A stretch of 64,000 nucleotides of DNA, from contig CAVYTO010000002.1 of the NCBI GenBank assembly GCA_963771505.1, forward strand, positions 496,001 through 560,000, given 5' to 3'. The DNA is from JAJPHW01 sp963771505 (GTDB lineage: Bacteria; Acidobacteriota; Terriglobia; Terriglobales; Acidobacteriaceae). The notes beneath the pieces are model-generated. The model ran no database searches, was not told the origin of the DNA, and saw only the letters and a list, made by a program, of their open reading frames with translations. A program made the translations under genes and the position numbers. Below are positions 1 to 8,121 of this stretch, in pieces. Position 1 is the stretch's first letter. Each line of letters starts with the position of its first letter.

Positions 1-402
1 CCAACGTTTTATCTGTCCAATCAGGATCAGGGCTTTGTTCTTTTCCCCGACAGCGCGGTGACTTTCGGCACGATTCGCCCGCAGGCAAGCGGACCATTTA
101 CGAACGCCTCATTAAGTGGAACGTACGCTGGGGGTTCAACCACGCTTGGGGCTCCCGAACTGACCGAAGTGGATGCCTGGTCGGCTGACGGAAATGGAAA
201 CATCAGCGAAACATTCAATACCAGTGACGGGACAAACCTGCAGCCAGGCAGTCAGAATTTCACCTATGCGATGGCATCGAACGGACGCGCTCCTTTGCTG
301 ACATCACAGGGAGTAAGTGCTGGAATTGTATACGTGGTCTCGTCTAGCGAAGCGATCGCGCTCGGAGCCACTGCGCCCTCGCTAAGATTTTTCGAGCATT
401 GA
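1..402 (+). CDS. 3' end of a secreted/surface protein of unknown function (partial)
   Basis: The frame is open from the first base of the window and stops at 400-402, so only the last 133 residues are present. The fragment is rich in Ser, Thr, Gly and Ala, with alternating short hydrophobic strands, as in beta-rich extracellular proteins. It has no membrane segment and no catalytic motif. Phrases such as YLSNQDQGFVLFPD and SADGNGNIS resemble repeat units I know from large Acidobacterial cell-surface proteins, but I cannot name the family. The next feature is a tRNA fragment on the other strand, so no operon partner is visible downstream. Confidence 0.6.
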   Translation, partial: PTFYLSNQDQGFVLFPDSAVTFGTIRPQASGPFTNASLSGTYAGGSTTLGAPELTEVDAWSADGNGNISETFNTSDGTNLQPGSQNFTYAMASNGRAPLLTSQGVSAGIVYVVSSSEAIALGATAPSLRFFEH

Positions 403-490
403 AACGATGCACCGTCAAAACAAACGCCCCGGAGCCAGGCTCAAACGCGGTAGAAGTAACTTGAAACAAAAGAGTTGCCCGCAGGATGTT

Positions 491-535
491 CGGAATTAGC
501 GCAGACTCCTAAGTCCAGCGCGTCTGCCAATTCCG
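491..535. repeat. Long imperfect inverted repeat overlapping the tRNA-Leu fragment
   Basis: CGGAATT (491-497) plus GCAGAC (501-506) pair with GTCTGC (522-527) plus AATTCCG (529-535). This gives 13 base pairs around a 15-nt loop with one small asymmetric bulge. Half of the hairpin is the tRNA-Leu D-arm and half is the sequence that replaced the tRNA 3' half. Confidence 0.6.
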
Positions 536-545
536 CCATCCCGGC
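507..545 (-). pseudogene. tRNA-Leu (anticodon UAG) 5' fragment
   Basis: Read on the minus strand from 545, the sequence has a leucine-tRNA 5' acceptor strand (GCCGGGA), a D-arm (GCGGAATTGGCAGACGC) and the anticodon-loop region CTTAGGA, so the anticodon is UAG. After the anticodon loop the match ends. No variable arm, no GTTCGAATC-type T-loop and no TCCCGGC acceptor complement follows, so a cloverleaf cannot close. I call it a truncated tRNA remnant, not a working gene. Confidence 0.6.
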
Positions 546-608
546 TTGTAAATGATTTTAACCGATGTGGTTTCAGCGACTGATCGGCCAGTGCCACCCG
601 GAGCCTTT

Positions 609-627
609 CGCGGGCGGGGCGCCCGCG
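609..627. repeat. Perfect 8-bp GC hairpin (CGCGGGCG / CGCCCGCG)
   Basis: CGCGGGCG at 609-616 and CGCCCGCG at 620-627 enclose a 3-nt loop just before the DUF3467 gene. No T-tract follows on either strand, so it is not a standard intrinsic terminator. Confidence 0.5.
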
Positions 628-649
628 CCACAACTGCTAAACTACGGTT

Positions 650-946
650 ATGTCGATGCCAACCCAGCCTAACGTCAAGCTCATTAATAATCCGGATTAC
701 CGCGAGTCCTATGCCAACAGCGTGCAGGTTCGCGTGAATGTGTGGGATTTCTTTCTAAACTTCGGAACCATGCAGCAGTCCAGCGAAACCCAGGTTGAAG
801 TTCATAATTTTCAGGGAATTTATTTGAGCCCGCAGCAGGCCAAGGCGCTGACCGCCGTCCTGCAACAGAACATCGTCAATTACGAAAGCGCATTTGGGGA
901 AATCAAACTCGACCCGCGTATGAATCCCGTCGGCCCTGTACACTGA
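650..946 (+). CDS. DUF3467 domain protein
   Basis: A 98-residue protein matching the DUF3467 pattern: an N-terminal PDYRESYAN segment, a central VNVWDFFLNFG and a C-terminal LSPQQAKALTAVLQQNIVNYE. DUF3467 proteins are small, soluble and single-domain, and their biochemical role is not established. No signal peptide or membrane span is visible. There is a second in-frame ATG two codons downstream (656), and the usable start is uncertain. The stop lies 7 nt before the GTG of the next gene on the same strand, so the two are probably co-transcribed. Confidence 0.8.
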   Translation: MSMPTQPNVKLINNPDYRESYANSVQVRVNVWDFFLNFGTMQQSSETQVEVHNFQGIYLSPQQAKALTAVLQQNIVNYESAFGEIKLDPRMNPVGPVH

Positions 947-953
947 TCGGCGA

Positions 954-2552
954 GTGACCCCCAGTAACGATCGGCACATAAATAGACGATCGACGAACAG
1001 CGGCGTAGTCTTCTCGATCGCGTTTGCCACCGTCGTGGCGCTGCACTGGCCGCTACTGCGCTTGCCTTATTTTTGGGACGAAGCCGGCTACTACATTCCC
1101 GCTGCGCGCGACCTGCTGCTGACGGGATCGCTGATTCCCCACTCCACGCCTTCGAACGCGCATCCCCCGCTGGTGATGGCCTGGCTCGCGTTGTGCTGGA
1201 AGGTGGCTGGCTACGCTCCGATTGTTACGCGGGTGGCGATGCTAGCGGTCGCGGCGTTCGCAATAACCGGGATTTTCCGCCTGGCCCAGCGTCTGGCGCA
1301 TTTTGAAGTCGCTCTGGCATCCACGGTTTGCACCGCGCTCTATCCGGTATTTTTCGCGCAGAGTTCGATGGCCCACGTGGACCTCGCGGCGGCTGGGCTG
1401 ACGTTCTGGGCGCTTGACGCGTACTTTGATGACCGGCCGGCGATGACGGCCGTGTGGTTTTCGCTGGCGGTCATGGCGAAGGAAACGGCAATTCTCGCTC
1501 CCGCATCGTTACTGGCATGGGCAGTTCTGCGAAGAGCTTTCCCATCGCTGATGAAAATCGGCGGAACCATCCGCCGTGGCGCCGTGTCACTCCTCGTTCC
1601 TTTCTCGGTTTTACTGATTTGGTATGCCTATCACTATCTCCGCACCGGATTCGTCTTCGGCAATCCAGAATTCTTTCGCTACAACGTGGCTGCGACGCGG
1701 GATCCCACCCGCATCGCGCTCGCTCTTCTGATGAGGCTTTGGCAGACATTCGGATACTTCAATCTGCTGCTGCTTACAGTTCCGGCGGCGCTGTCGATGA
1801 AATTCACGCCCGTCAGCGACGACGGAGTCGTACGCGAGAGAATTACCCTGCCAGCCCAGCTCGCGCTACTGTCTGTAGCGGTTGCGTATATCGGCGTCAT
1901 GTCGGTGATTGGCGGCGCGGTTCTGGCGCGTTACATGCTTCCGGCCGTCCCGCTTGTCATCGTGGTTTGCATCTCGACCTTACGACGCCGGATGCGGGCC
2001 TGGCGAATCGCGGTTGCCGTGATCGCGCTCGCCTTTATTTCTGGGCTATTCATCAATCCTCCCTATGGATTCTCGCCGGAAGACAACCTCGCTTACTCGG
2101 ATTTCATTCGCCTGCATCGGCACGCCGAGGAATTTCTCCAGGCTCGATATCCCGAAGCGCGAATCCTCACTGCGTGGCCAGCCAGCGGTGAGCTGACCGA
2201 GCCTGAACTCGGATACGTAAAGCAGCCGCTTCATGTCGTCCGTATTGAAGACTTCACACTTCCGCAACTTCTTATCGGTGTGCAGGAGCGGAATTCGTTC
2301 GACGTGGCCTACGTCTTTTCGACGAAGTATGATCCACCGAACGGCTGGTTCAAAACCTACAGTGGGTGGCAATCCTTGAAAACGCGCTTTTTCGGATACC
2401 ACCAGGATCTACCACCGGAAGCGGCGGCACAGTTTTTGGGCGGACGCCTCGTCTTTAACGAGCGCCGAAAAGGACAATGGGTTGGAGTGATTGCCATGGA
2501 GTCGGTTGAAGACGCAAAGTTGCGTCCTCGGACGCCTCGATTTGACTTTTAG
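954..2552 (+). CDS. Polytopic glycosyltransferase, PMT/GT39 (ArnT-like) family
   Basis: A 532-residue membrane protein starting with GTG 7 nt after the DUF3467 stop. After a basic N-terminus there is a first transmembrane helix, then the acidic periplasmic loop YFWDEAGYYIPAARDLL. This is the hallmark of GT-C transferases of the PMT_2 type, where the Asp/Glu pair contributes to catalysis with a polyprenyl-phosphate sugar donor. About nine further hydrophobic helices follow, then a soluble periplasmic C-terminal region of about 150 residues. Family knowledge suggests transfer of a sugar to lipid or protein on the periplasmic face. Donor and acceptor cannot be told from sequence. Confidence 0.85.
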   Translation: MTPSNDRHINRRSTNSGVVFSIAFATVVALHWPLLRLPYFWDEAGYYIPAARDLLLTGSLIPHSTPSNAHPPLVMAWLALCWKVAGYAPIVTRVAMLAVAAFAITGIFRLAQRLAHFEVALASTVCTALYPVFFAQSSMAHVDLAAAGLTFWALDAYFDDRPAMTAVWFSLAVMAKETAILAPASLLAWAVLRRAFPSLMKIGGTIRRGAVSLLVPFSVLLIWYAYHYLRTGFVFGNPEFFRYNVAATRDPTRIALALLMRLWQTFGYFNLLLLTVPAALSMKFTPVSDDGVVRERITLPAQLALLSVAVAYIGVMSVIGGAVLARYMLPAVPLVIVVCISTLRRRMRAWRIAVAVIALAFISGLFINPPYGFSPEDNLAYSDFIRLHRHAEEFLQARYPEARILTAWPASGELTEPELGYVKQPLHVVRIEDFTLPQLLIGVQERNSFDVAYVFSTKYDPPNGWFKTYSGWQSLKTRFFGYHQDLPPEAAAQFLGGRLVFNERRKGQWVGVIAMESVEDAKLRPRTPRFDF

Positions 2553-2577
2553 GCTGCGGGCGGCGCATTCTGCGCCC

Positions 2578-3291
2578 ATGCATCTGTTGTTGATCGAAGA
2601 CGAGCGCAAAGTTGCCAGCTTTATTGCCCGCGCCCTGCGGGAGAACAGCAACAGCGTCGACGTTGCGGAAACCGGAGAACGCGGCCTGGAGATGGCTGGC
2701 CGGGTGTCCTACGACGCCATTCTGTTAGACGTCCGGTTGCCGGGCATGAACGGAATTCAGGTTTGCCGCGAGTTGAGGCAGGCGGAAATCGAAACCCCGA
2801 TTCTAATGTTGACCGCGCGCAGCTTGGTCGAACAACGCGTTGAAGGGCTTGATGCCGGGGCGGACGACTACCTTACCAAACCCTTCGCTCTAGCCGAATT
2901 GCATGCCCGCGTACGGGCGCTTACCAGACGCAGCGCTGAACTGAAGCTCGTCTGCGGCGATTTGGAACTCGACCGCAAACGCCGGTTGGTGACCCGAAAT
3001 GGCGCGACCATCGCCGTGACTTCGAAAGAACTCGCGCTGCTGGAGCTGCTTTTGACACGATCGCCGGAAGCGGTCGGCCGTACGGAAATTGTGGAGCATG
3101 TTTGGTCCTACGGATTCGACAGCGAGACCAATCTCGTCGAGGTCTACATCAATCGCCTCCGGCAAAAAATCGATCAGCCCTACAGCGTGAAGTTGATTCA
3201 TACCGTTCGCGGGATCGGATATCGATTGGCGGTCGGAGAAAATCCCGCACACCCACCCTCTAATCCATCGCGCTCGCAAGGCGCACGCTAA
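2578..3291 (+). CDS. OmpR/PhoB-type response regulator, orphan
   Basis: A 237-residue two-domain regulator. The receiver domain (about 1-115) shows the acidic pair in LLIEDE, the phospho-accepting Asp in ILLDVRLPG, the Thr in LMLTAR and the Lys in YLTKPF. The winged-helix DNA-binding domain (about 130-225) carries TSKELALLELLL and ends with the wing INRLRQKID...TVRGIGYRL. I chose ATG 2578 because MHLLLIEDE is the normal N-terminus. An upstream in-frame start at 2491 would add unrelated residues and overlap the glycosyltransferase. No histidine kinase lies next to it, so the sensor must be elsewhere. The C-terminal tail after the wing is Pro/Ser-rich. Confidence 0.92.
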   Translation: MHLLLIEDERKVASFIARALRENSNSVDVAETGERGLEMAGRVSYDAILLDVRLPGMNGIQVCRELRQAEIETPILMLTARSLVEQRVEGLDAGADDYLTKPFALAELHARVRALTRRSAELKLVCGDLELDRKRRLVTRNGATIAVTSKELALLELLLTRSPEAVGRTEIVEHVWSYGFDSETNLVEVYINRLRQKIDQPYSVKLIHTVRGIGYRLAVGENPAHPPSNPSRSQGAR

Positions 3292-3501
3292 CCCAAGTCC
3301 TCCTTCTTGCAAAATCCACTCCGCACTCGGATAAATGAAAATTAATGTCGGATTTATTGCTTCTCCAGTAGAAAGAATTTAACAATACGCCCCGGCCCCC
3401 ATTACACATCTTTACGCGCACTCGGCGATGCGATGGGATGCGGGCAGGCGCGTGCGACTTTGAACCGCGGCAACGCGGCAAAGTAATTTAGGAGGTAGAT
3501 C

Positions 3502-6500
3502 GTGGGCTCTTCCTCAGTCGGATCGAGTTACAAGACCTGCAAAGTTTTTGCAGTTCTGGCTGTTCTTGGAATTCTAGCAATGCTCAGCGCGCCGGGACGG
3601 GCGCAGGTTGTGGGTGCGACGCTCTCCGGCACCGTCTCCGACCCTCAGGGCGCAACTACTCCCAACGCCAAAATCTCAATCAAGAATGTCGCCACCGGGG
3701 CGGTTCGCGACGTCACTACTAATGACTCAGGACTGTACTCCGCCCCCAATCTTCAGCCCGGCCCGTATGAGATGACGGTAACTTCCGAGGGCTTCGGGAC
3801 CGTGGTGGAGAAAGACATTACGCTGACGGTCGGCGCGCAGCAGACCCTGAACGTGACCATGAAAGTGGGCCAGGTGGCGCAGTCGGTCGAGGTGAGTTCT
3901 ACCTTGCCGACAGTGCAGACCTCATCGTCCACAATCAGTGCCGTCGTCGACTCCCAAACAGTCCGCGAACTTCCGCTGAATGGCCGCGATTGGACGTCGC
4001 TGGCGACGCTCGAACCCGGCGTATCGAAAGTCGCGACCCAGGTCACGACGGCTTTCAGCGCCAATAAAGGCAACCGCGGATTCGGCAGCCAGTTGACCGA
4101 TTCCGGCCATCGCCCCAACGAAAACAGTTATCGGGTCAACGGCGTGGTCGTGAATGACTATTCGAACGCGGCCCCCGGCGGAGCGACCGGCTTGAACCTG
4201 GGCGTGGACGGCATTCAGGAATTCTCCGTGCTCACGTCTAACTACACCGCCGAATATGGGCGCACATCAGGCGCAGTCATCAACGCCATAACGAAGTCCG
4301 GCACAAACCAGGTCCATGGAACCGGATACTTCTTCGATCGCGACAAAGTATTTGACGCCAAAAACTATTTCGATCCTCCGGGACCGATTCCCTCTTTCCG
4401 CCGCATCCAGTTCGGCGGTTCCGCCGGCGGCGCGATCATTAAAGACCACACCTTTCTCTTCGGAGACTACGAAGGCGTTCGGCAGGACCAACCGCAGTCG
4501 CAATCGATTCACGTGCCCACACAGGAAGCCCGCAACGGAATGCTCTGCGTCGCCGCCGGATCGAATCCCTGCGGGTCGTTGACGACAGTCGCAGTCGATC
4601 CTCGGATCGTACCGTATCTCGCGCTGTGGCCATGCCCATCGGGATGCCAGACGGCGACCTTCTCCGACATCGCGACCGTGAACGTCGCGCTCGCCGGAAT
4701 TGCCAAAGAAAATTATTTCATTGGTCGCGTCGACCAGAAAATATCGAACCGCGACAATCTTTCTGGCAGCTATTTCTTTGACTCCGGCCCGCAGCAACAA
4801 CCCGATCCGCTGGAGAATGCGATTCACCAGGTTTTCTCGCGGCGGCAGATGGCCAGCCTTGAAGAAACGCACGTATTCAGCGGTGCGTTGCTGAACACGA
4901 TTCGCGCCGGTTATAGCCGCGTAATCGGCAACATCAACACGCCGGTGTCAGGCAACTCCGTGGCTACAGACGCCGCTTTGGCAATTGCTCCCGGCGCGGC
5001 TGCGCCTCCGCAGATTGGCGTGGCCGGATTGACCACAGCAATCGGGCTCGGCGGATTGAATCGCTTCACCCACCAATGGAATTCGTATCAAGGCAGCGAC
5101 GATGCCTTCCTCACCCGCGGCAAGCACCAGATGAAGATGGGTGTCGCCTTTGAGCACATGGAATACAACATCCTGGAGCAGCTAAGTCCGAACGGCAGAA
5201 TGAATAACTACCCGTCGTTGGATGCATTTCTTACGAATGCCCCTGACAAACTGAATGCTCTGGCACCGGGCGGGTCCCATCAGGTTCAGATTCGCGAGAA
5301 CATGATCGCCGGATACTTCCAGGATGACTGGAAGGCGTTTCCGAACCTAACCCTGAACTTGGGCATGCGCTACGAGTTCACCACCAAACCGACCGACGCC
5401 GGAAACCGAATTCAGGAAATCACAACTCTGTCGAACTGCAATTCAAGTCCGACCGCTTGCGGCCCGGTCAAGCTCAACAGCTTTATTGCCACGAATCCCA
5501 CCACCTACAACTTCGAACCGCGCATCGGACTTGCATACGACCCATTCGGCGACGGAAAAACAGCCGTCCGTGCTGGCTTTGGCATGTTTGATGTGCTTCC
5601 CTTGCCCTACGAGTTTGGATTGAATACCGCGGCAACATTCCCCTACCAGATTGTCGGTGCAGACCCGAACGCGACACTCGGAACCGGCGTCACCGATCCT
5701 AACGTCAGCTTCGATCCCACGAAGGTGCGTAACCGTTACGTTCAGCAAGATCCGCAGCGCGCATTAGTGATGAACTGGAACCTGAACATTCAACGCGATC
5801 TTGGCGCAGGATTCACTGGGCTGATCGGTTATGTCGGTTCGCGCTCCGTACATCTATCGGTTGCGGCGGATGACATCAACCTTATACAGCCTTCCCTCAC
5901 CCAGTACGGTCTATTGTGGCCCGTCAATGGGACGCGGATCGACTCCAACTGGGGCGGCGGTGCAGGTATCAGGCCTGTGCTGTTCGACGGCTCATCTTCT
6001 TACGAAGCCGGTGAAGCGCAACTGAAAAAAGTGATGCAACATGGCGTTCAGGGCCAGGTTTCATATACGTTCGGCAAGTGCCGCGATACCAGCTCTGCTC
6101 CGGTGACTGGCGACACGTATGCCAACTCAATCGCGGTGCCGATTCTGTTCTCGAATGGATACCGCTCTGGCGCGTGCGACTTTGACGTTCGGCAAAGCTT
6201 AAGCGCCACGTTTATCTGGGAGATTCCCGGAATTAAGTCTGCGCCAGCTCTGGTTGCCGCGCTCACCAATGGGTGGGAACTGGGAACGATCATTACCGCC
6301 ACTACCGGCTCGCCCTTCACGGCTACGGTTGGCGACGGTGGCGACCCTCTGAACACTGGATTCAACGGCGACTTTTCGATGGACTTCGCCAACTTGGTTC
6401 CGGGATGCAATCCCATCCACGGCGGCATCAACTATCTCAACACCAACTGCTTTACGCTGCCGACTCTGCCCACTTCGTCCTCCATCGTCAGCTCGGGCGG

Positions 6501-6858
6501 ATGCGTTCCCTTCTCGGCGCCGGCTACACCCGCGCCTGCTGGGCAAACGTATTGTGCCAACTTACTGGGTAATGCTGGCCGTAATACGCTGTATGGTCCG
6601 AAGCTCACCACTGTGGATTTCTCGGTCTTCAAGAACTTCCGCGTGCAGAGAATTTCCGAAGCGTTCAACATTCAATTCCGCGCTGAATTCTTCAACATAC
6701 TTAACCACACCAACTTTCAGGCTCCGAACTTCCTGACAGATGGAAACAACAACTCGATCTTCGATTCCACAGGCGCTCCATTGTCGAACGCCGGAATTCT
6801 CGGGTCGACCACCACCACATCCCGGCAGATACAGCTGGGACTGAAGCTCATTTTTTAA
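3502..6858 (+). CDS. TonB-dependent outer-membrane receptor, Acidobacterial large type
   Basis: A 1118-residue receptor with a GTG start and a strong Shine-Dalgarno (TAGGAGG, 3490-3496). A signal peptide ends near APGRAQ. Residues about 37-130 form a carboxypeptidase-regulatory-like beta-sandwich (LSGTVSDPQGA...NLQPGPYEMTVTSEGF). Next come a plug-like region (RELPLNGRDWTSLATLEPGV; GVDGIQEFSVLTSNYTAEYG) and a C-terminal barrel with many aromatic strands, ending ...RQIQLGLKLIF with a terminal Phe typical of Bam substrates. Family members probably import glycans or other bulky nutrients. No TonB box or substrate-specific partner is visible nearby, so the substrate is unknown. An intrinsic terminator follows directly. 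Confidence 0.93.
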   Translation: MGSSSVGSSYKTCKVFAVLAVLGILAMLSAPGRAQVVGATLSGTVSDPQGATTPNAKISIKNVATGAVRDVTTNDSGLYSAPNLQPGPYEMTVTSEGFGTVVEKDITLTVGAQQTLNVTMKVGQVAQSVEVSSTLPTVQTSSSTISAVVDSQTVRELPLNGRDWTSLATLEPGVSKVATQVTTAFSANKGNRGFGSQLTDSGHRPNENSYRVNGVVVNDYSNAAPGGATGLNLGVDGIQEFSVLTSNYTAEYGRTSGAVINAITKSGTNQVHGTGYFFDRDKVFDAKNYFDPPGPIPSFRRIQFGGSAGGAIIKDHTFLFGDYEGVRQDQPQSQSIHVPTQEARNGMLCVAAGSNPCGSLTTVAVDPRIVPYLALWPCPSGCQTATFSDIATVNVALAGIAKENYFIGRVDQKISNRDNLSGSYFFDSGPQQQPDPLENAIHQVFSRRQMASLEETHVFSGALLNTIRAGYSRVIGNINTPVSGNSVATDAALAIAPGAAAPPQIGVAGLTTAIGLGGLNRFTHQWNSYQGSDDAFLTRGKHQMKMGVAFEHMEYNILEQLSPNGRMNNYPSLDAFLTNAPDKLNALAPGGSHQVQIRENMIAGYFQDDWKAFPNLTLNLGMRYEFTTKPTDAGNRIQEITTLSNCNSSPTACGPVKLNSFIATNPTTYNFEPRIGLAYDPFGDGKTAVRAGFGMFDVLPLPYEFGLNTAATFPYQIVGADPNATLGTGVTDPNVSFDPTKVRNRYVQQDPQRALVMNWNLNIQRDLGAGFTGLIGYVGSRSVHLSVAADDINLIQPSLTQYGLLWPVNGTRIDSNWGGGAGIRPVLFDGSSSYEAGEAQLKKVMQHGVQGQVSYTFGKCRDTSSAPVTGDTYANSIAVPILFSNGYRSGACDFDVRQSLSATFIWEIPGIKSAPALVAALTNGWELGTIITATTGSPFTATVGDGGDPLNTGFNGDFSMDFANLVPGCNPIHGGINYLNTNCFTLPTLPTSSSIVSSGGCVPFSAPATPAPAGQTYCANLLGNAGRNTLYGPKLTTVDFSVFKNFRVQRISEAFNIQFRAEFFNILNHTNFQAPNFLTDGNNNSIFDSTGAPLSNAGILGSTTTTSRQIQLGLKLIF

Positions 6859-6879
6859 CCAAGCTCTCCTCCTGAGAAT

Positions 6880-6904
6880 GGGCCCCGGGCACGGGGCCCG
6901 TTTT
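6880..6904 (+). terminator. Intrinsic terminator of the TonB-dependent receptor gene
   Basis: GGGCCCC (6880-6886) pairs with GGGGCCC (6893-6899) over a 6-nt loop and is followed by GTTTTC. It sits 21 bp after the receptor stop. Confidence 0.85.
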
Positions 6905-6912
6905 CATGCGCT

Positions 6913-7203
6913 CTACTCGTCAATTCTCTGGTCGGTGTGCCGGGTCACGTACCAGCATGGGTTCGCCCCGAAGTGGGGGAACAACGAGTGCGCACACATG
7001 ACGCTTACCGCGTCCGCCGGCATGAATTCTGTCTTATGGTTCTTCTCAGCGATGGCATAGTAAGGCTGAACTTGTACAACGCTGAACTGTTCCCGATGAT
7101 TGGGAATTCGAAATCGTAAAGAAAGGTAGTCTCCCGCATATACGCACGCAGTCGCCGGCAGCAAAGCCACCAGACTCTTAGCCAGAACATTTCTTAGTTT
7201 CAT
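6913..7203 (-). CDS. Small secreted protein of unknown function
   Basis: A 96-residue product with a Lys/Arg start, a hydrophobic core (VLAKSLVALLPATACVYA) and a likely signal-peptidase site near residue 23. The mature part contains DYLSLRFRIPNHREQF, VQPYYAIAEKNHKTEF and a two-Cys segment (CAHSLFPHFGANPCWY) that could form a disulphide. I recall closely similar short proteins from other Acidobacteria, but they carry no functional name. It is divergently transcribed from the TrkA-N gene with a 41-bp gap and runs tail-to-tail toward the receptor terminator. Confidence 0.7.
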   Translation of the reverse strand: MKLRNVLAKSLVALLPATACVYAGDYLSLRFRIPNHREQFSVVQVQPYYAIAEKNHKTEFMPADAVSVMCAHSLFPHFGANPCWYVTRHTDQRIDE

Positions 7204-7244
7204 ATCTTCCCTGCGCTGCCGCTGGATGTTACCATGCCCAATCC

Positions 7245-7988
7245 ATGAACCGAGTGTTCCTATTTTTTTCGCGGCGTCTGGCGCTGCCCGTAATCGTATT
7301 TGCCGGGTTCACCTCGTTCTGCGTGCGCGTTTACATGCGCCTCGAAGCCCTGCGCTGGCAGGATGCCCTGTTCTGGATTTTCCATCCGCACAGCATCGAC
7401 TATGCTCACGTTCACGACGGAACCAAATTCTTTGCCATTTTCGTTTTCCTCGGCGTTTTCGCGTTTCAGGTTTGGGTCGCAGAACGTGTGTTCGCAACAA
7501 TCTTCAGCCGGCACGGCATGGAAGCCTGGAGGTCCATGGTGAACGACATCGGTATTCAGACTGCAAAAGACCATTTTATTGTGTGCGGTTATGGCCAAGT
7601 GGGACGCACTGTCGTCGACCAGCTCAAACGCATGAAGATTCCGTTCGTGTTGATCGAAACCAACGACGGACTTTACCGCGAGTTGGTGAACGAAGGCTGC
7701 CTCGTCATCCAGGGCGACGCCCAGCGCCACGACGTTCTGGAATCGGCCGGCATCAAACGGGCACGCGGGGTCTGCGTGGTGATTGACGACGACGCCGCCA
7801 ATCTGTACATCACCGTAACGGCCAAGTCGCTGAATCCGAACGCGAAGATCATCACGCGTGCCGGCCAGCAACGCTATGCCCAAGCGATGCGCAACTCCGG
7901 CGCCGACGAAGTCATCATTCCGGAATACGAGGGCGGCCTGATGACCGGCCGCATGATCGAAAAATATTATCCCGCGAAGCACACCTGA
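7245..7988 (+). CDS. TrkA-N (RCK) domain membrane protein, ion-channel-like
   Basis: A 247-residue protein. Residues about 1-90 contain two hydrophobic helices flanking a short re-entrant-like loop, and residues about 110-240 form an RCK/TrkA-N Rossmann domain with the dinucleotide motif GYGQVG and the acidic strand end VLIETND. This is the layout of two-helix potassium channels gated by an RCK domain. The loop that should carry the selectivity filter (TVGYGD-type) reads HSIDYAHVHDGTK instead, so potassium selectivity cannot be assumed. It may be a sensor or a degenerate channel. Start is ATG 7245. Confidence 0.8.
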   Translation: MNRVFLFFSRRLALPVIVFAGFTSFCVRVYMRLEALRWQDALFWIFHPHSIDYAHVHDGTKFFAIFVFLGVFAFQVWVAERVFATIFSRHGMEAWRSMVNDIGIQTAKDHFIVCGYGQVGRTVVDQLKRMKIPFVLIETNDGLYRELVNEGCLVIQGDAQRHDVLESAGIKRARGVCVVIDDDAANLYITVTAKSLNPNAKIITRAGQQRYAQAMRNSGADEVIIPEYEGGLMTGRMIEKYYPAKHT

Positions 7989-8013
7989 GTTGCAGATGAG
8001 TTAACGTGGAACA

Positions 8014-8118
8014 GTGAAACACAAACCGTCATGGCCGGTGCTGATCATCCTCGGGATCAGCATTTTCATCTTCATTGTGCTGCATGTCATGGGATACGTC
8101 TGGCTGAAATATCGCTAG
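8014..8118 (+). CDS. 34-residue single-span membrane peptide
   Basis: A GTG-started reading frame of 35 codons ending TAG at 8116-8118. It encodes a basic N-terminus (MKHKPSWP), about 22 uninterrupted hydrophobic residues (VLIILGISIFIFIVLHVMGYV) split only by one His, and the short positive tail WLKYR. This is ideal N-in/C-out or reverse single-pass topology. It begins 25 nt after the TrkA-N stop on the same strand and ends 3 nt before the metH stop on the opposite strand. A role as a small partner of the upstream membrane protein is inference from position only. Confidence 0.55.
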   Translation: MKHKPSWPVLIILGISIFIFIVLHVMGYVWLKYR

Positions 8119-8121
8119 AAC

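Noticed and set aside
1454..2191. 245-codon plus-strand frame inside the glycosyltransferase gene
   Set aside because: Shadow of the confident gene in another frame: Arg/Ser/Pro-rich composition, no family features.
4267..4872. 201-codon minus-strand frame inside the TonB-dependent receptor gene
   Set aside because: Antisense shadow with no start signal; high Arg and Val content typical of antisense frames in GC-rich DNA.
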